Source: Thuidium tamariscinum (taxonomy: Eukaryota; Streptophyta; Bryopsida; Hypnales; Thuidiaceae). From it: a DNA stretch of 64,000 bases. Position numbers and translations under genes: made by a program. Shown piece after piece: positions 12,323 to 24,484 of the stretch (position 1 is the first letter of the stretch; the number at the start of each line of letters is the position of its first letter). Under the pieces are notes generated by a model. The model had not been told where the DNA came from, did not search any database, and saw only the letters and a list, made by a program, of their open reading frames with translations. The stretch lies in NCBI GenBank assembly GCA_947034885.2, contig OX344753.2:29590347-29654346 (forward strand), read 5' to 3'.

Positions 12323-12786
12323 GGACAACAAAGTGCGTACGTGTTTCAAATGGCCTTGGTCTTGGGATTCCTCCTCTTCATTAAACTCGCCCCCTCAATA
12401 GGCCACATTTATTACTAGCAACTCATTTGTGCACGGTTGATTAGATCTCCAAGTACATGGCGGTCAAATAGGCACATTAAGAACTCCACCTACCAACTAC
12501 AACTTACACAAGGGTGGAGGCCTTTGAGAGCTAAGTGCATTTCTCTCTCTTGTGGCCTAACTCCTCAAATCTTCTTTCTCACAAGACCTTGGATTCTTCA
12601 TTCTTGAATTGAATCTTTGGGAGCTTGGAGGATAAAATAGTTCTTTTGTTTGTATTTTTCTTCCTCAATTTGATTGTTGAAGGCTTTGGATGGGGTTATT
12701 AGAGGGTGATTTAGCCCTTTCTATTTATTTATACCAAAGCTTGGATATGTAGGTTATTTTTTTTACTTTCTCTTATAGTAGTTTTC
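12323..12786 (+). repeat. 464-bp segment repeated in inverted orientation at 29,903-30,364
   Basis: This segment and the reverse complement of 29,903-30,364 align almost end to end, from GGACAACAAAGTGCG to TCTTATAGTAGTTTT. They share long identical stretches, such as the one around GTGCACGGTTGATTAGATCT. Homology stops abruptly on both sides. No coding potential is seen. It is probably a fragment of a dispersed repeat; both copies neighbour 'gcgcggac' arrays. Confidence 0.85.
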
Positions 12787-12889
12787 CCTCACAACGTAAA
12801 AGTAATTTCTTAATTTTAGGGAGAAGAAGAATCTCATTGGTGGTGAAGGTTATACTTAGCTTCTCTTAATTCAAGTTATTGGTGGATTA

Positions 12890-12910
12890 CACTACAAGGA
12901 GAACGGGTGT
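12890..12910 (+). repeat. left terminal inverted repeat of CACTA 1
   Basis: CACTACAAGGAGAACGGGTG preceded by TTA. It pairs imperfectly with the right end. Confidence 0.9.
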
Positions 12911-13665
12911 ATTAAGTGAGACTTCCAGTAAGAAAAACCATACTGGAAGGTCCAGTCCAAACAGCTCATTGTGCTGAATACTTTGTGCTTAGGACATGCT
13001 TTAATGGACGTCCTGACTGGTTGAAAGACGTCCTTGAAAGACGAAGAAAAGTGCATATTAAGGAAATGAATATGGTCTTCCTCTTTACTGAATTTTTTGC
13101 CGATACTGTTCTGCTTTTTTTGGTAGTTCGCATCTTATCACAACTTGTGACACTTGTCACCTGCTCATAATTGCAATTTTTTTTTGGATAGAATCTAATT
13201 AAGAATAGGCATTACTGATGCCCCATAAGCTTCACAGAATGATGACCAGATGGAAGTAAAAGGTATTCTGGGAAAATACATTTTGTAACTTTTATTTTTC
13301 AACTACTAATATATATAGAACCGCTTTGCATGCCACAGTTTTCAGAAACGATTGCTTAACTTTTTTCAGAGACGACCTCCCCTAAGAAATACAGGTACAC
13401 AAATTCACAACACTGTTGTTAACATCGAACTATTATGCACTCAGACACTCCAAGACGATTATATTTTCTTAGGATCTGTACATACTTGTCTATCCTGTGA
13501 TCGACTGACATTGCTACTTAGAAACTCCATGAAGATTTCGTATCCGCCTCCTTCATGAGCTGCAGCCATCTACCCGATTCCCCATCACAACTGCATATGG
13601 CTATCAGGCCACAAGACAATTTTGCCGTTTGCCTCCTGAAGGTTCTCATGTTTCACTTGTTCCTT

Positions 13666-13860
13666 CTACCCCGTTGGAAATGGACACACCTCTGGAGCTC
13701 CGTTCAAAGTGTAAGACATGATTTTGATGCTGCGCCAGCCATGTGGGATGACTCTCTTACCATACTTTGAACCTACTAACCCCATCACAATACCCTTCCC
13801 TATTTCTTCTCGCTTCACTGCATTGCATCCGAAAATGCGTACCACTTCTCCACAGTCCAC
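13666..13860 (-). pseudogene. C-terminal (DUF8039-like) exon of CACTA 1 ORF1
   Basis: This exon follows a clean acceptor (TTGATTTTTGCAG) and encodes VDCGEVVRIFGC, an IGKGIVMGLVGS strand pair and VIPHGWRSIKIM. That spacing fits the DUF8039-like C-terminal domain of plant CACTA ORF1 proteins. The usual IxWP-like ending appears a few codons after a stop, as VLWPDS. The ORF1 body lies 5.5 kb upstream on the same strand; the family B insertion and degenerate DNA separate them. The assignment rests on pattern, not an alignment. Confidence 0.5.
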
Positions 13861-13899
13861 CTGCAAAAATCAAATGACATGCAAAACGTGAGCTCGAGT

Positions 13900-14280
13900 C
13901 AGTTACGGGTCAACTTCTTCATACACAAAGCCTCAACGTTATTTCCTTGGTTTTATGCGCCCTCAGGGAATATCCTGCATGCTAATTTGCGTCTGCATTT
14001 CCTTCACTGCAAACAACGTTGGTCGACCAGTGACCTCCCCTTCTTCAAAAACAATGCCACAGTAACACATGCGGATGACTTTGTCATTGAGCTCTTGTAG
14101 CTATGCTCTTTGAGGGAGTCCTACAAAATGAATGCCCTCAACAATCTAGAACCTCACTCCTCGTCCGAAAATCCAGTTATTCACAGTTTGCTTCTTGAAT
14201 GCGAAGTACCTGAAACGTGGTCAACGCACTGGTCAACTGGACCAACCTGCATGAAATTTAAGGTCCTCCTTGCTAAAAAA
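13900..14280 (-). pseudogene. further ORF1 coding remnant in CACTA 1
   Basis: Minus-strand codons give GIHFVGLPQRA, a stop, then LQELNDKVIRMCYCGIVFEE and EVTGRPTLFAVKEMQ, followed by a possible donor. The composition is clearly protein-like. It sits between the ORF1 body and the DUF8039-like exon and in the same direction, so I assign it to ORF1. No named domain is seen. Confidence 0.4.
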
Positions 14281-16603
14281 ACTCGCACCTGCCATGGCCT
14301 ACAGTTAAATATTTACCAATACAGCCTACGCCTCACCTCGGAGCTAGTAATGTCGCTCTGTGTTCGCACCGAATTCTCATCTCCGGCTCTGTCATGTGTT
14401 GCCGCGTCTTCTTTCCCGTTCATCACCACCAAAGCCTTGCCTTGAGAAATTTCTTTCCTTCTCCTCTGCTTCGTCGTAGTGGAGCCTTCCTTTCTAACGT
14501 CTCTCATTACATTACTTGGAATGACGTTCTCCTTCATTTCATGCCAAGCTCCTGACATTGAATACATGCAACATGCACTTCTCATTACAACTGCCATGCT
14601 CTTATCACAAAGTCCGCACTGTATTCCGAAATCAATTCAACAACTCTCTTCTGGTTCTTTTTTAAAAAAAAATCCAAGACTTTCTACTTTTTCCTTACCG
14701 ACCATCTTCGGCCGTTCACAGTTTCTGAACTTCATAGCGATGCATCGAAATATCGAAATCCTATGCTCACACAATTGTAAGGAAGCTTACCTCTGTCCAA
14801 GTTCCTCCTAAATTTTTGTGGTCCATCAGTCTTCACTTCTCCACGGCCACCATCGTCTTGTAGCGGACAAATACTCAGCAATATCAATTTCATGACTTCA
14901 GCATCAGGACATGCCTAGCATGTCACGAAAGCACACACTTGATAAATACAGAAATCACTGACGGTACATGTCCGTTACTTTACTTTCAAAGTACCCTAAG
15001 GGATCTTGCAAGTCCAATTAGTCCGTCAAAGTGTAAGCCCTCGAGATGGCACTCAGGACTCTGGGTCTATTTTTCGCGATTAAATGGCGAAAATTAGTCA
15101 AAATATTCAAGAAAAAGACATAAAAAGAGTGTTGAGGGAGTTTTGGTGTCAGTCTATGCCAAAATGGTGGAAAACCAACTTAGAAGGTGGAAAATTCCTA
15201 AAGACTGAAAATTTGAATCATTCTAAGTCTCCAAAGCAAGTATATGTGAAGAATTAGTAATTCCGAGAGAAATAAGGAATAGAGAGTTAGTCAGTCCTAG
15301 CAATTGTCTGTGCAAAGCCAACCTTTTAAGGATGCACACGACATACTGACTAAGCTAAAAGAGTCTACTATGAGCCTAGAAGAGTTACCAGGGATTAAGT
15401 TCAATTTTGGAATAAATTGAATTTGAAAGAAAAACCACTACAATGGATTTGGAGAATTCGAGTGTCACGAGGCAAAAGATGGAGGATTGGAGATTGAAGA
15501 CTACAGAGAGGTGTTCCAAGGGTAGGAACATGCCAGGAGCGAACAAGAATCAAACAATTGTCCAAGATTTCCGGGCATCGGGAATTAAATTGTCCAATTG
15601 GGCAAAGTAATTCCAAATTGCTAAAATTAGAAAGGTGAAAGGTTGCGTGGGACTTACACCAAGAATCTAGGAGTACCCTAGATGTTACCCAATTTATTTC
15701 GGATTTTTTCGAAATTCCACGTTGACTCCATGGGAAGTCAACCGCACATAGAAAGGTTCGTAAAATCATAGAAATTACGTATGATGCGGTAAAATCTTAC
15801 TAAAAATTAGGATAGGTTTTTGTGTGCTTAATAAGCGCCCGGTCAAGTTTGAAGACATTCCGACATTCCGACATTCCCAACTACCAAAACCGGCATTGAC
15901 ATCGAAATTCACTGGAAATTACAAGTTGGCGGCGGGTTGACCGGCGTATCAGGAGCGAATGATGTCCGATTGTCGTAAATAAGGAGTCATTCCTTACTCT
16001 CACGGACATTCCTAACAACCTTGGCCTGACAGATTCATCAAAATGCGCAAATCCTAAAAGTTAGATTTTTGACTTTTAATTGGAGTTACCGTAATTCCAA
16101 TTTGGGTGCGCAAATGGCCTAGGAGTGAGGGGTGAGGGGTCCCTTAGGCTAATTGGGGTCTTCTGAAGACAAAGGCACATACGGTTTTCCGTTTCGAGTT
16201 GTTCCCTAAAAGATAGAGAGGGTCAGCTCTTAGTTTGACTTTTTAATCGTTAATTGCGGTTAATTAGAAGTGATTTTGGAAATATCTCTTGGAAAATCAA
16301 AGATTGGATTTGGTCAAGATCTCTTTCTTGCGTAAAAAGCCATCTTTGGGCTAAAGAAAGACAATTTTCGAAATGACTTTGGATTAATTTGCAAAATATC
16401 TACGTAAATTAGGGTTAATTCCAAAATATTTTGGGTTAAGATCTTGGATTTGATTTGGCCAAGATTTTTTTGACAAAATAGGGATGTTTTTAGAAATTTT
16501 CACCATTAAACAACTAATATTTTGGAATTACATTAGGGTAGTTTAGGATAGAAAGTAACAAAGTGTTTTCACCGGCAATTACCGAGAGGGGCCCGACCAC
16601 GGG

Positions 16604-16610
16604 TATATAA
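16604..16610 (+). promoter_or_regulatory. TATA-like box in family B copy 1
   Basis: TATATAA, in the context GGGTATATAAGGG. The same box is kept at 47,835-47,841 in copy 2, which supports a promoter role in the LTR. It would mark the U3/R border if the element is an LTR. Confidence 0.6.
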
Positions 16611-17244
16611 GGGCCCCCCTCGAGGTTGCCAGTACCCTTATTTCTAGCACCGACACTTTGTTCTTCTGCTACTCGTGCCACCAACACGGTTGGGGCACTA
16701 CTTGGACCAAGATTTTGGCCAAGTCTTGTTTGTGTTTAGTTTTTCTTCTTCAAATTTGAAGGCTTAAGGCCCCTTCAACTTTTATTTATTTTTCACATCA
16801 CCCAAGTTAGAGGCAAGGCCTCAATACTTTCTCTGCTACTAGTTCACTGAAATTTTGAGTATTGAGCGCCAAAGTTCGGTTTAAACATGGTCATGTGTAC
16901 CTCCTTTGGTTGCAAAATTCCAAAATACTAGGAAATTTTAAGAGTTTAAAGTGAAAGTCCGGTTTAAACACTATCATGTGTACCTCCTTTTGCGAATAAA
17001 ACTCTCAAAATACTACAATTATCAAGACATGGTGGAGCTTTGCACCCGTGAGACTTACTAAAACATTGGGAGAATTCTACTCTCAACTGTTAAAAACCAC
17101 GTAAGCCCTTGGAAGGAAATTAATTAGAACCAAAATTCTCGGGTTCCATTATTAAACCATTCCAAAGTGCACCCCCAAATTATTAGTTTTCAATTGGAGA
17201 GCATTCCCAAAATCCACATATTGGAGAATCCCCAAATTCCAAAT

Positions 17245-17480
17245 TTCATAATAAGAGGCGGACCAACACCCCGAGCGGACCAGCCCCCGGGCGGACAGCA
17301 CACCCAGGAGGACCAGCCACCCAGGTGGACAGCCCCGGGCGGGCCGGGTACCAAGGGGGCGGGCCGGGTATCGGAGGGTGGGTCGGTGGAGAGTCGGGCA
17401 CTGGAGAGGGAGTCGGGTTCTGGAGGGGAGTCGGGTCGCTGGAGAGGGGAGTCGGGATCAGTCCAGGGACTCAAGTAAGT
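17245..17480. repeat. GC-rich variable block inside family B copy 1
   Basis: A block of G/C-rich words (GCGGACCAGCC, CCGGGCGGACAG, GGAGTCGGG repeated about five times) within an otherwise AT-rich element. The matching place in copy 2 (about 48,400-48,760) has a different GC-rich minisatellite. Open frames on both strands here come only from lack of AT-rich stops. Confidence 0.7.
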
Positions 17481-19239
17481 TTGGAACTCTCAAAAGTTGG
17501 ATATAAATTCACACTTATGGTTGGCAGTTGGCGCCACACCCTTGCTTTTTGAACAAAAATCCAACATTTGGTTTTTGAACAAAAATCCAACAAATGTTGT
17601 CCCCCCGGGCGGACATCTTATTCTTGATGGTTGACCCTTGGGAATAAAAAACTAGTTTCCATCGGAATATCACTATTACTAATATTCTCGTTCTTTAGGA
17701 ATGTTCTACATTCTTTAGTAGTTAGTCATTAATTAGATTCTTAGAAGTTTGGATTTTGTTGGTTTTGTTTTATTAGGCCTAATAAGCCAAAAAGGAAAAG
17801 AACAAATTGACAACTAATTTCTTTGCAAACTAACGCAAATTTAAAAATCAATTAGATTTTAAAAGATTTAATGATAGATTTGATTAAAATATTCTAATAA
17901 GCCAAAAGGGAAACAAACAAATTGACAACCAATTTCTTTAGAATTTCAATCAATTCAAAAATAAATTGGATTTGAAAAGATTTGGAGGAAATTTCCCATC
18001 CAAATTAATTTAATTCAATTAGAATTCGTTAGAATTTTATAATATCAACTTAGAATTAAAATAAAACTAACAAACAACAAATGGTTAACTAATAGATTTT
18101 CGTTAATTCCTTTAGGATAAAATACTAACCAACTAGGTAGATTGATTCAATTGCAGTATTTCTTAATTACCGGGGAATTAGGAATTAAAAGAATTACGCA
18201 TTTAATCAACGCTACATAACCTTTAAATCTCTTTTAGACAGGACAGAATTACTTGACCAACAACGTGATAATTACTATGGACTAGATGGAGAGACGGGAT
18301 GATTTCGATGGCGAGGTCGTAGGAGAATATTTACACATGATGATGTTTGACGACGGGACCATGGAGATTTACGCCGAGGAGGTAAACCGCTCGCATTTGA
18401 TTTTTATCCTTGTTGTTTTATTGTTAAGTTTCTTCTTACCAAATGCTTGGAATTAGGTTTAGGTAATATCATTTGATAGAATAGAATAGAATAGGGCCTC
18501 ATTAGGTTGAATTTTAGAATAGAATAGATAGAATTATAACCACAAAATTAGATTAGAAACATTCAAAAGACGTGACTAAAAGAGTTCATTGCTTGGAAGG
18601 CTTTCTTTTTTATCCAATTAGAAAGAAAACTCAATTAGACACAGGACCCGTATGAAAAACTCTTAGCTCGAGGGTGGAGTTAGGAGCGCTCACACAAAGC
18701 TCTGATACGCCATTCTCCGTTTTCCCTTACAGACGCCTTGCATTTGGCAATTGACAGGTACCTACTCATTAACGTCCGTGCATGCACTTAATTCATGACA
18801 ATTGCATTCACTTTAGAAGGTGAGAAGTGCATACCTCCCTCGACTTCTGCAGCAACACCAATTCCCGATGCAGACTTCTAATTTTCTCTTCAACCATGTC
18901 CTCATTCAACAGTACTGAAGTAGTTGTCAAACTATGGGGCTGCACATTTGGGCTCCCCGGTTGCGGTAAAATGACCTGTCCACAGAAACAGACACATTTT
19001 CAGCGATGTGGCAAAGGCTACTTACTTCGTTTATACTTTAAGGCACGCATTTTTTCGTTATATGAGGTTCCATTTCGACTTGCAAAAGCTCAGATGAGGT
19101 CAGAGATTGTCACCATAGGCCGGGGAGGCATGACATGTAACGACCTAACACCATTCAGAGGTCTAAAACATTCCTGTCGCGATTTGTACATATAGTTTCT
19201 TCTTTATCAACCATTATATCCATCCCCAATTTCGTCATC

Positions 19240-20699
19240 ACAACGACAAGTCTGACATTAGTAAAAACAAAACCAAAAATATGCACACTTCACAAGTCCA
19301 GAAACCCCATAGCCGCACTTGCATTTCTGATGAGAAATCCTCCACCGTCAGCGCCACTTCTTTTTCCTTTCCTTTTCTAGAAAGCTTGATTTGAACTATG
19401 GATGTACCCGGCTTGCATGCTTCCTTCGTCAGATTTGTGATCTTAGTCCAATGCGCACCCCTGATGTCGTCTGGTTTTCTACCGCCAATATTTCTTTGGG
19501 ACTTGTATTTCAGCTGCATTTTTCTATTTCTCATGCATTTCGTTGCAGCTTTTTCAAACATCTCCCGCGCCCTATGAGAGAAACCTTCAAATTCCCATTC
19601 TCTCTCTAGGCCACTCCAAATACTATCAACCACATGTTTTGGATGATTGTTTATGTTGTCCATGCTAGGATCCAGTTGCCCGCACTGTCCACACACAACA
19701 GCACGCCACTTACGCTTGTGAATTCCTTTAGCTTTCCCGATACTATCCACGTAAATAACGTAAGGGAGCTTCTTCGCAACGGTCCTATTCTTTGTCAACT
19801 CGATAGCCTTCCTACTTCGGAACCTGTTCAGCCTCCTAGTCCGCAGAGACTTCTCCTGGGGACTTTCATTCTGAGGTGCTCGAAACTCCACTTGAGAATC
19901 CGATTCTTTTCCCGCTGATGTCCTCAACACTGGCGTTTTCCTCTTTCGTTTGGCGAGAGATTTGTTGTAAATACCTTCATCCCATGTTGTTAGAGGCAGA
20001 TTCACGGGATGCTCTATCTCGTTAGTCAACAACGGACTGCCGACGGGGTCCCCTTCATGGAATGCGAGATGTCCAGAGCAAGGTCCACTGAGCGACGCTG
20101 TAGCTTGCATTAAGGCTTGCATAACTAGCTGTTGAATTTGAGTTCCGAAAGAATTGAAACTGAGACCGTTCACAGAGTTACCAGGTTCAGAAGATGACGG
20201 ACTTCCCGTGTGAACAGGTTCGGCATGCATCCCGAAATTACTCTGTGTCAATCGTCCGCACCTAGGATCGTCTTTTCTCACGTCCTCGTTGTTTTCACTC
20301 TCTGACGATACCTCGGTACTGTAGTCTTCTTCGTTCATTTTGTCAACATCTATTCTCTCCGGCACACTCGGCACCTTCTTCATAAACAGCAGTTGTGAGA
20401 TTCCCATACACTCAACGATTCAGCTTCCCTTTCTATGGTAGACAGCAAAAAACTTGCATGCAATAGGAATACAAGGGAATTAATGGACTAGGCTTTGGAA
20501 TCCAGCTTACCTCTCTGCTGTCCATCTGTAATTCTTCTGTCGACTTGTCTTCTTTGCAGGTCTTTAGTCGATCTTCTCCGCCAGCATTTTTTGTGTTCAC
20601 TATCACTGTCCTGGATGTCTCCTCATTCGACCTTGCAAGACCGAGTCGCGAAACCGCTATCCTCCCGCTTCTTCGACTTTCAGGTACAGCCTTCGACAT
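19240..20699 (-). pseudogene. CACTA 1 ORF1, Transposase_24-like protein
   Basis: Exon 1 (20,511-20,699) starts at an ATG and encodes a basic 63-residue N-terminus (PESRRSGRIAVSRLG) ending at a GTAAGC donor. Exon 2 (about 19,320-20,400) encodes an acidic Ser-rich part, then the conserved block LPYVIYVDSIGKAKG, RKWRAVVCGQCGQLDPS, REWEFEGFSHRAREMFEKA and RGAHWTKITNLT. This is the pattern of plant En/Spm ORF1 proteins (Pfam Transposase_24 group). Such proteins bind subterminal DNA and assist the Tnp2 transposase. The donor near 19,320 and everything downstream is uncertain. The gene is divergent from Tnp2. I call it a pseudogene because its downstream exons contain stops and are split by the family B insertion. 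Confidence 0.7.
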
Positions 20700-22092
20700 C
20701 CTCTTCGCCAGACTTACAGTGTCCACGTCCGGGGCGGCTCTGTCTTTTCTCTCTAATCTATGGTAATAGGGAATCAAGCACACGCCACGTATTTGACACT
20801 GTTTAGGGACAATTAAATAAAGATGACTCTTAAGTTCCTCCCTTACTATGACGTCTCCATTTCAGTAAGAGACAACGCATGCATTCAATGCATTACGGCG
20901 CATGCCTACGCCACAAGTACCTAAGTGACATCTACAAAGCCTACTTTGAATTTGAAGTCATGACTAACCTATCAACAATTCATCATCATGCAACACTAAT
21001 AAGTAATAATCATTACATGGATGAATTCCATCGCAGACTTCAAATTCACCGCACATTTCCAGCAGAAGGTGAACAGCGGTGGCACTTTCGTCAATGACTC
21101 CAAGAAATTCTGAGCGGTGCCGCCGGGAAACACGGTACAACTGCATTCCTCATCCAGAATCTACAACTACATTTTCCGCTTGTATGGTTCACAAACTACC
21201 TCTCTGAAAGCAGACTTCTTCAGCAACACAAACGTTGTGTTTCTATTGACTTCTTTGAGCGAACTCCCGACCTCACAATTGCTTCAAGTAGAGTACGAGC
21301 ACTATGCATTGGTGGTAGCACCAGTGCCCTCCAAAGTCACTTTCGTCATCGAAAAGGAGATTCTTCTAACGAAAATTTCATTATTTTTACAAGTCCTATG
21401 TCTAGCACTCCCTTCCGTCATTGCATATACACATTGCACCGTTTGTTGCAGACACTAACTTCATCGATGCAAGACAAGATGCTTACTCGGGTTCAATCAA
21501 TCCAAGCTTCACCATCATTTGCTTGTTACGTTCCATATTCCTCTTTCGCAACTCCTCGTACTCATTGCACTCCAAAGAACCCATGCTACACGTCAGAGTG
21601 TGAAATCTTCCTGCAAGGTTTTACGACTGCCCTACAATTCCGGATTGGAAAACTTCAGGTACTCAACATGAGGGAAACAAACAAATGGAAGCATCACTCA
21701 TGTCCTGCATGGACTACCGAGAAGCAAGCCAACATGGCAGCAAAAGAAATGATAACATCGATGACCCCGCTCCTCACTTCTTCAGGTACTTCCTTCCTTC
21801 GTAGATCAAGTCCACAGTCGGCGCGTGTAAGCTCCTGAATTATAGAAGTGTAGGACCCACTTACGAAGACCACTGCATTATTCCTCGTCTAAAGACAGAA
21901 ACTGACGTCCGGTAAAGAGTCCACCACTTCCGGCCTTACGAAGAAGAAGTTGTGCTCCCGTACTCTCCAAAGTTATGGGAAAAGAACAGAAACAATGGCA
22001 CTTCGGTAGTAATGCCCTACCTCTCACAGTTTGTGGCTTCGCTCCTTGTCACTGAGCAGGGCAGTCTGATTAGTTTCTAAGTGCGTGTCCAC
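20700..22092. other. divergent intergenic region between ORF1 and Tnp2 of CACTA 1
   Basis: About 1.4 kb between the two divergent gene starts. It should hold both promoters. Short frames are present on plus (21,117-21,838) but they have no recognisable domain and I do not call them. Confidence 0.4.
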
Positions 22093-22308
22093 ATGGAAGA
22101 AAGTGACGGAAATAGTGATAGGAGATTCTCAGTCCTAGCGCTGGCATTGAATGCACTGGAGCGCTCTCGTGCAAACGAACGACAGCTCGTTGCTTACAAA
22201 TGTCCATGCACATAGTGCAAAGGTGGAGGACGATCTATTCTGCGACAGAGCATCAACAGTCACTTGCGAAGATATGGTGGAGATCTTGCACTCAGTCACT
22301 CAATGCTG
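22093..22308 (+). pseudogene. Tnp2 N-terminal exon, transposase-associated zinc-binding part
   Basis: It starts with ATG (MEESDGNSDRRF) and ends at a GTGAGT donor. The pattern KCPCT.CKGG, RSILRQSINSHLRRYGGD matches the N-terminal transposase-associated domain (CPC..C....H...G) of plant CACTA Tnp2 proteins, thought to bind zinc and DNA. There is an in-frame TAG between CPCT and CKGG, in the middle of the motif. This is one sign that the copy is inactive. Confidence 0.7.
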
Positions 22309-22831
22309 GTGAGTTCCAAAATTCCTTTCACTTGAATATCAGCAAGATTTGAACATGACCTGACAGCATCAGTTCATTCCGGAAGTTTGTTAGAAAGGAA
22401 CGTCAATTTCTATCTCTTTTTCTCTATGAAGTATAGGACGGTTTCTCCGCCAAAATTCCTAATGGCTACGCAGTATGCTCTTCTGTCAAGAAGGATGCGA
22501 AACTGAAATAAACGTCACAAAAGAAATTAGGGTTTCATTTCTCGATTGTCAAAGTCCACTGTAGTTATGCCCCGAGTTATGCTTGCTCAGTGCCTTCAAT
22601 ATCCAATGACAGTATGTTTTATCATTGTCTAGAGAACACTTCCCTGAATAGGACGTTGCTTTCCAGTTTGGAGCTTCATGTCCTCCGTGTTTGCTAACAA
22701 TTTGACATGCGTTCCAAAGCACTTTCTGTCAGTCATGTTCCCTAAGCTTACATGCAATACCTTGTTCCGCATGCTCCCATTCGTCACACTGCAAAATTCC
22801 AATATGTTTCTTGGCCAATTTTTTCATGTAG

Positions 22832-24283
22832 CCCGAGGATGCAGACGAGGAAAGCTGTAATGTCCCTGGCGTCGAAGCATCAGGAAGTTCACCGCATGCT
22901 ACCCCTACTGCAGAGGGCACAGAGAATTTTGACGACGGCTTTGATTTCCACAGACTCATTGTGGAATGGTTTAATTACGTTGATGAAAGAAGGGAAGGCT
23001 TCGTCTTCAACAAGGATGTCGACGATGAAGGACTGCATGAAACAACGTGGAAGGAAGTGCAGTCTGTCGACTCCGACATGGAGGAATGGTTGAAAGACAG
23101 TCAAATCCCATTGTATCCAGGTTCCAAGATTTCAACCTTAGCTTGTGTGCTAGTGTTGATGAACTTGGAACATCTACATAACGTTAGCAACTCTTTCGTT
23201 GATGAGTTGTTGTCATTCTTGAGGTTGGATATTCTCCCGCCACAAAACAGATTGCCGGAGACTCGACAAGAGGCGAGACGTTTCATTGACCGACTGGGGT
23301 TGTCTTTTAATGTTATTCATGCATGTCGTAACGGATGCGTCATTTTCTGGAAAGATAGAGCCGGCCTCTCAAAATGCCCTCACTGTAATTCATGGAGGTA
23401 TATTGAGGGCAGTCGAACCATTCCAGCAAAAGTACTGCGGCATTTTTCGTTAATATCGCGACTGCTACGAATGTATCGTTGTCATGATATTGCATCTCTG
23501 ATGAAGTGGCATGAGCAAAATCCCTCGAGTGATGGGAAAATGCATTCGGTACTTGAGAGCCCAGCTTGGGAAGAAGTGAGGAGCATCGACCCTTCGTTTC
23601 ACGGAGAAAGTAGGAATGTCAAGCTCGGTTTAGCGTTGGATGGAATGAACCCCTTCGCAGATAAGTCAACAAGGCATTCAACGTGGCCTGTTTTTTTGTT
23701 GAACTACAATTTGCCGGGATGGTTAGTTATGAAGCGTTTTTTTGTGATGCTCTCTTTATTGATTCCTGGAAAGGAATCAGTGAAATCTTCGAATATAGAT
23801 GTGTACTTGGAACCTTTGGTAGATGAATTGTTTATCCTATGGGATGGGGTACCTGCGGTTGACATGTCCAGTAAACCAAAACCGACGTCATTCACATTGA
23901 GGGGTATTTTACTTTGGACAATCCATGACTGTCCTGCGTATGGATTGATATTTGGTTGTGCTACAAAGGGATATCGAGGTTGCCCCATATGTGGTCCGAA
24001 TGTGGACTCCAGATTCTCAAAAAGTTTGAGGAAAACCATATTCCAAGGGCATCGTCGTTACTTGCCTCAAGGGCATCCATTTCGATTCAAGACTGATGCC
24101 TTCAATGGAAAAGAGGAGCACCGTAGTAAACCTCTTCGAGTATCAGGATGTATGCATCGGAAGAGGGGGGAGGCCACGGAGAGGTGGTTGGCTGCTGGAG
24201 GAAAATCTGGGAGTGAGAACGACCCTGCAAAATGAAATGGCTTCAAACGTCATTCAGTCCTTTTCAAGCTTCCGTATTGGGAT
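22832..24283 (+). pseudogene. tnp2: Tnp2 transposase core exon (Transposase_21)
   Basis: The exon starts after an acceptor (TTTTCATGTAG) with an acidic lead (PEDADEESC) and runs through the Tnp2 core. Landmarks are GLSFNVIHACRNGCVIFW, CPHCNSWRY (zinc-binding pair), VLRHFSLISRLLRMYR, NVKLGLALDGMNPF, STWPVFLLNYNLP, SSNIDVYLEPLVDEL, LRGILLWTIHDCPAYG and CPICGPN. These are the blocks in which the catalytic acidic residues of CACTA transposases lie. One in-frame TGA follows residues SENDPAK, about 16 codons before the exon's LPYWD end and donor. Apart from that the exon reads without interruption for 466 codons. Confidence 0.9.
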
Positions 24284-24484
24284 GTTAGTTATAGCCTTCC
24301 TTCTTATGTTTCTGTGATTTTCATGTGCTCTGATTTGAAATTAAGTAGGACATTTTGTTGATTAGAAGTGGAACTCTGCACATATTCATGTTACTGAAGT
24401 TGAATGGATTTATTCAAGTACGAATGAAGATTTTTTAAATTACCTTAATGAATCCAGAGTCTTCGCTGATTTTTCTGTGTACAG

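Larger units (their letters stand above)
15032..18694 (+). mobile_element. family B TG...CA element, copy 1 (probable giant solo LTR)
   Basis: The element starts TGTAAGCCCTCGAGATGG and ends ...GCGCTCACA. It is flanked by CAAAG on both sides (15,027-15,031 and 18,695-18,699). A 3.94-kb relative lies at 46,273-50,213 with its own 5-bp duplication. The element is non-coding. A TATA box (TATATAA, 16,604-16,610) sits in its middle part. No primer-binding site, purine tract or internal direct repeat is present, so a solo LTR of a large LTR retrotransposon is the simplest reading. It inserted into CACTA 1. As a fossil it looks complete at both ends. Confidence 0.8.

Noticed and set aside
10380-12330. 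CRISPR-like regular repeats
   Set aside because: The repeats are direct satellites or GC-rich minisatellites without unique spacers of constant length, in a plant genome.
15401-15769. Minus-strand frame in family B that is also present at 46,697-47,008
   Set aside because: It is shared only because the two elements are copies. Start context and composition are poor, and it lies opposite to the TATA-driven direction.
17167-17552. Overlapping frames on both strands in the family B GC-rich block
   Set aside because: These are low-complexity Gly/Pro/Arg-rich frames caused by GC content, and they are absent in the other copy.
18699-18709. GCTCTGATAC next to the family B copy 1 end, resembling the complement of a tRNA-Met primer-binding site
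   Set aside because: It belongs to the CACTA 1 flank, since the CAAAG target duplication overlaps it. Copy 2 has a different flank.
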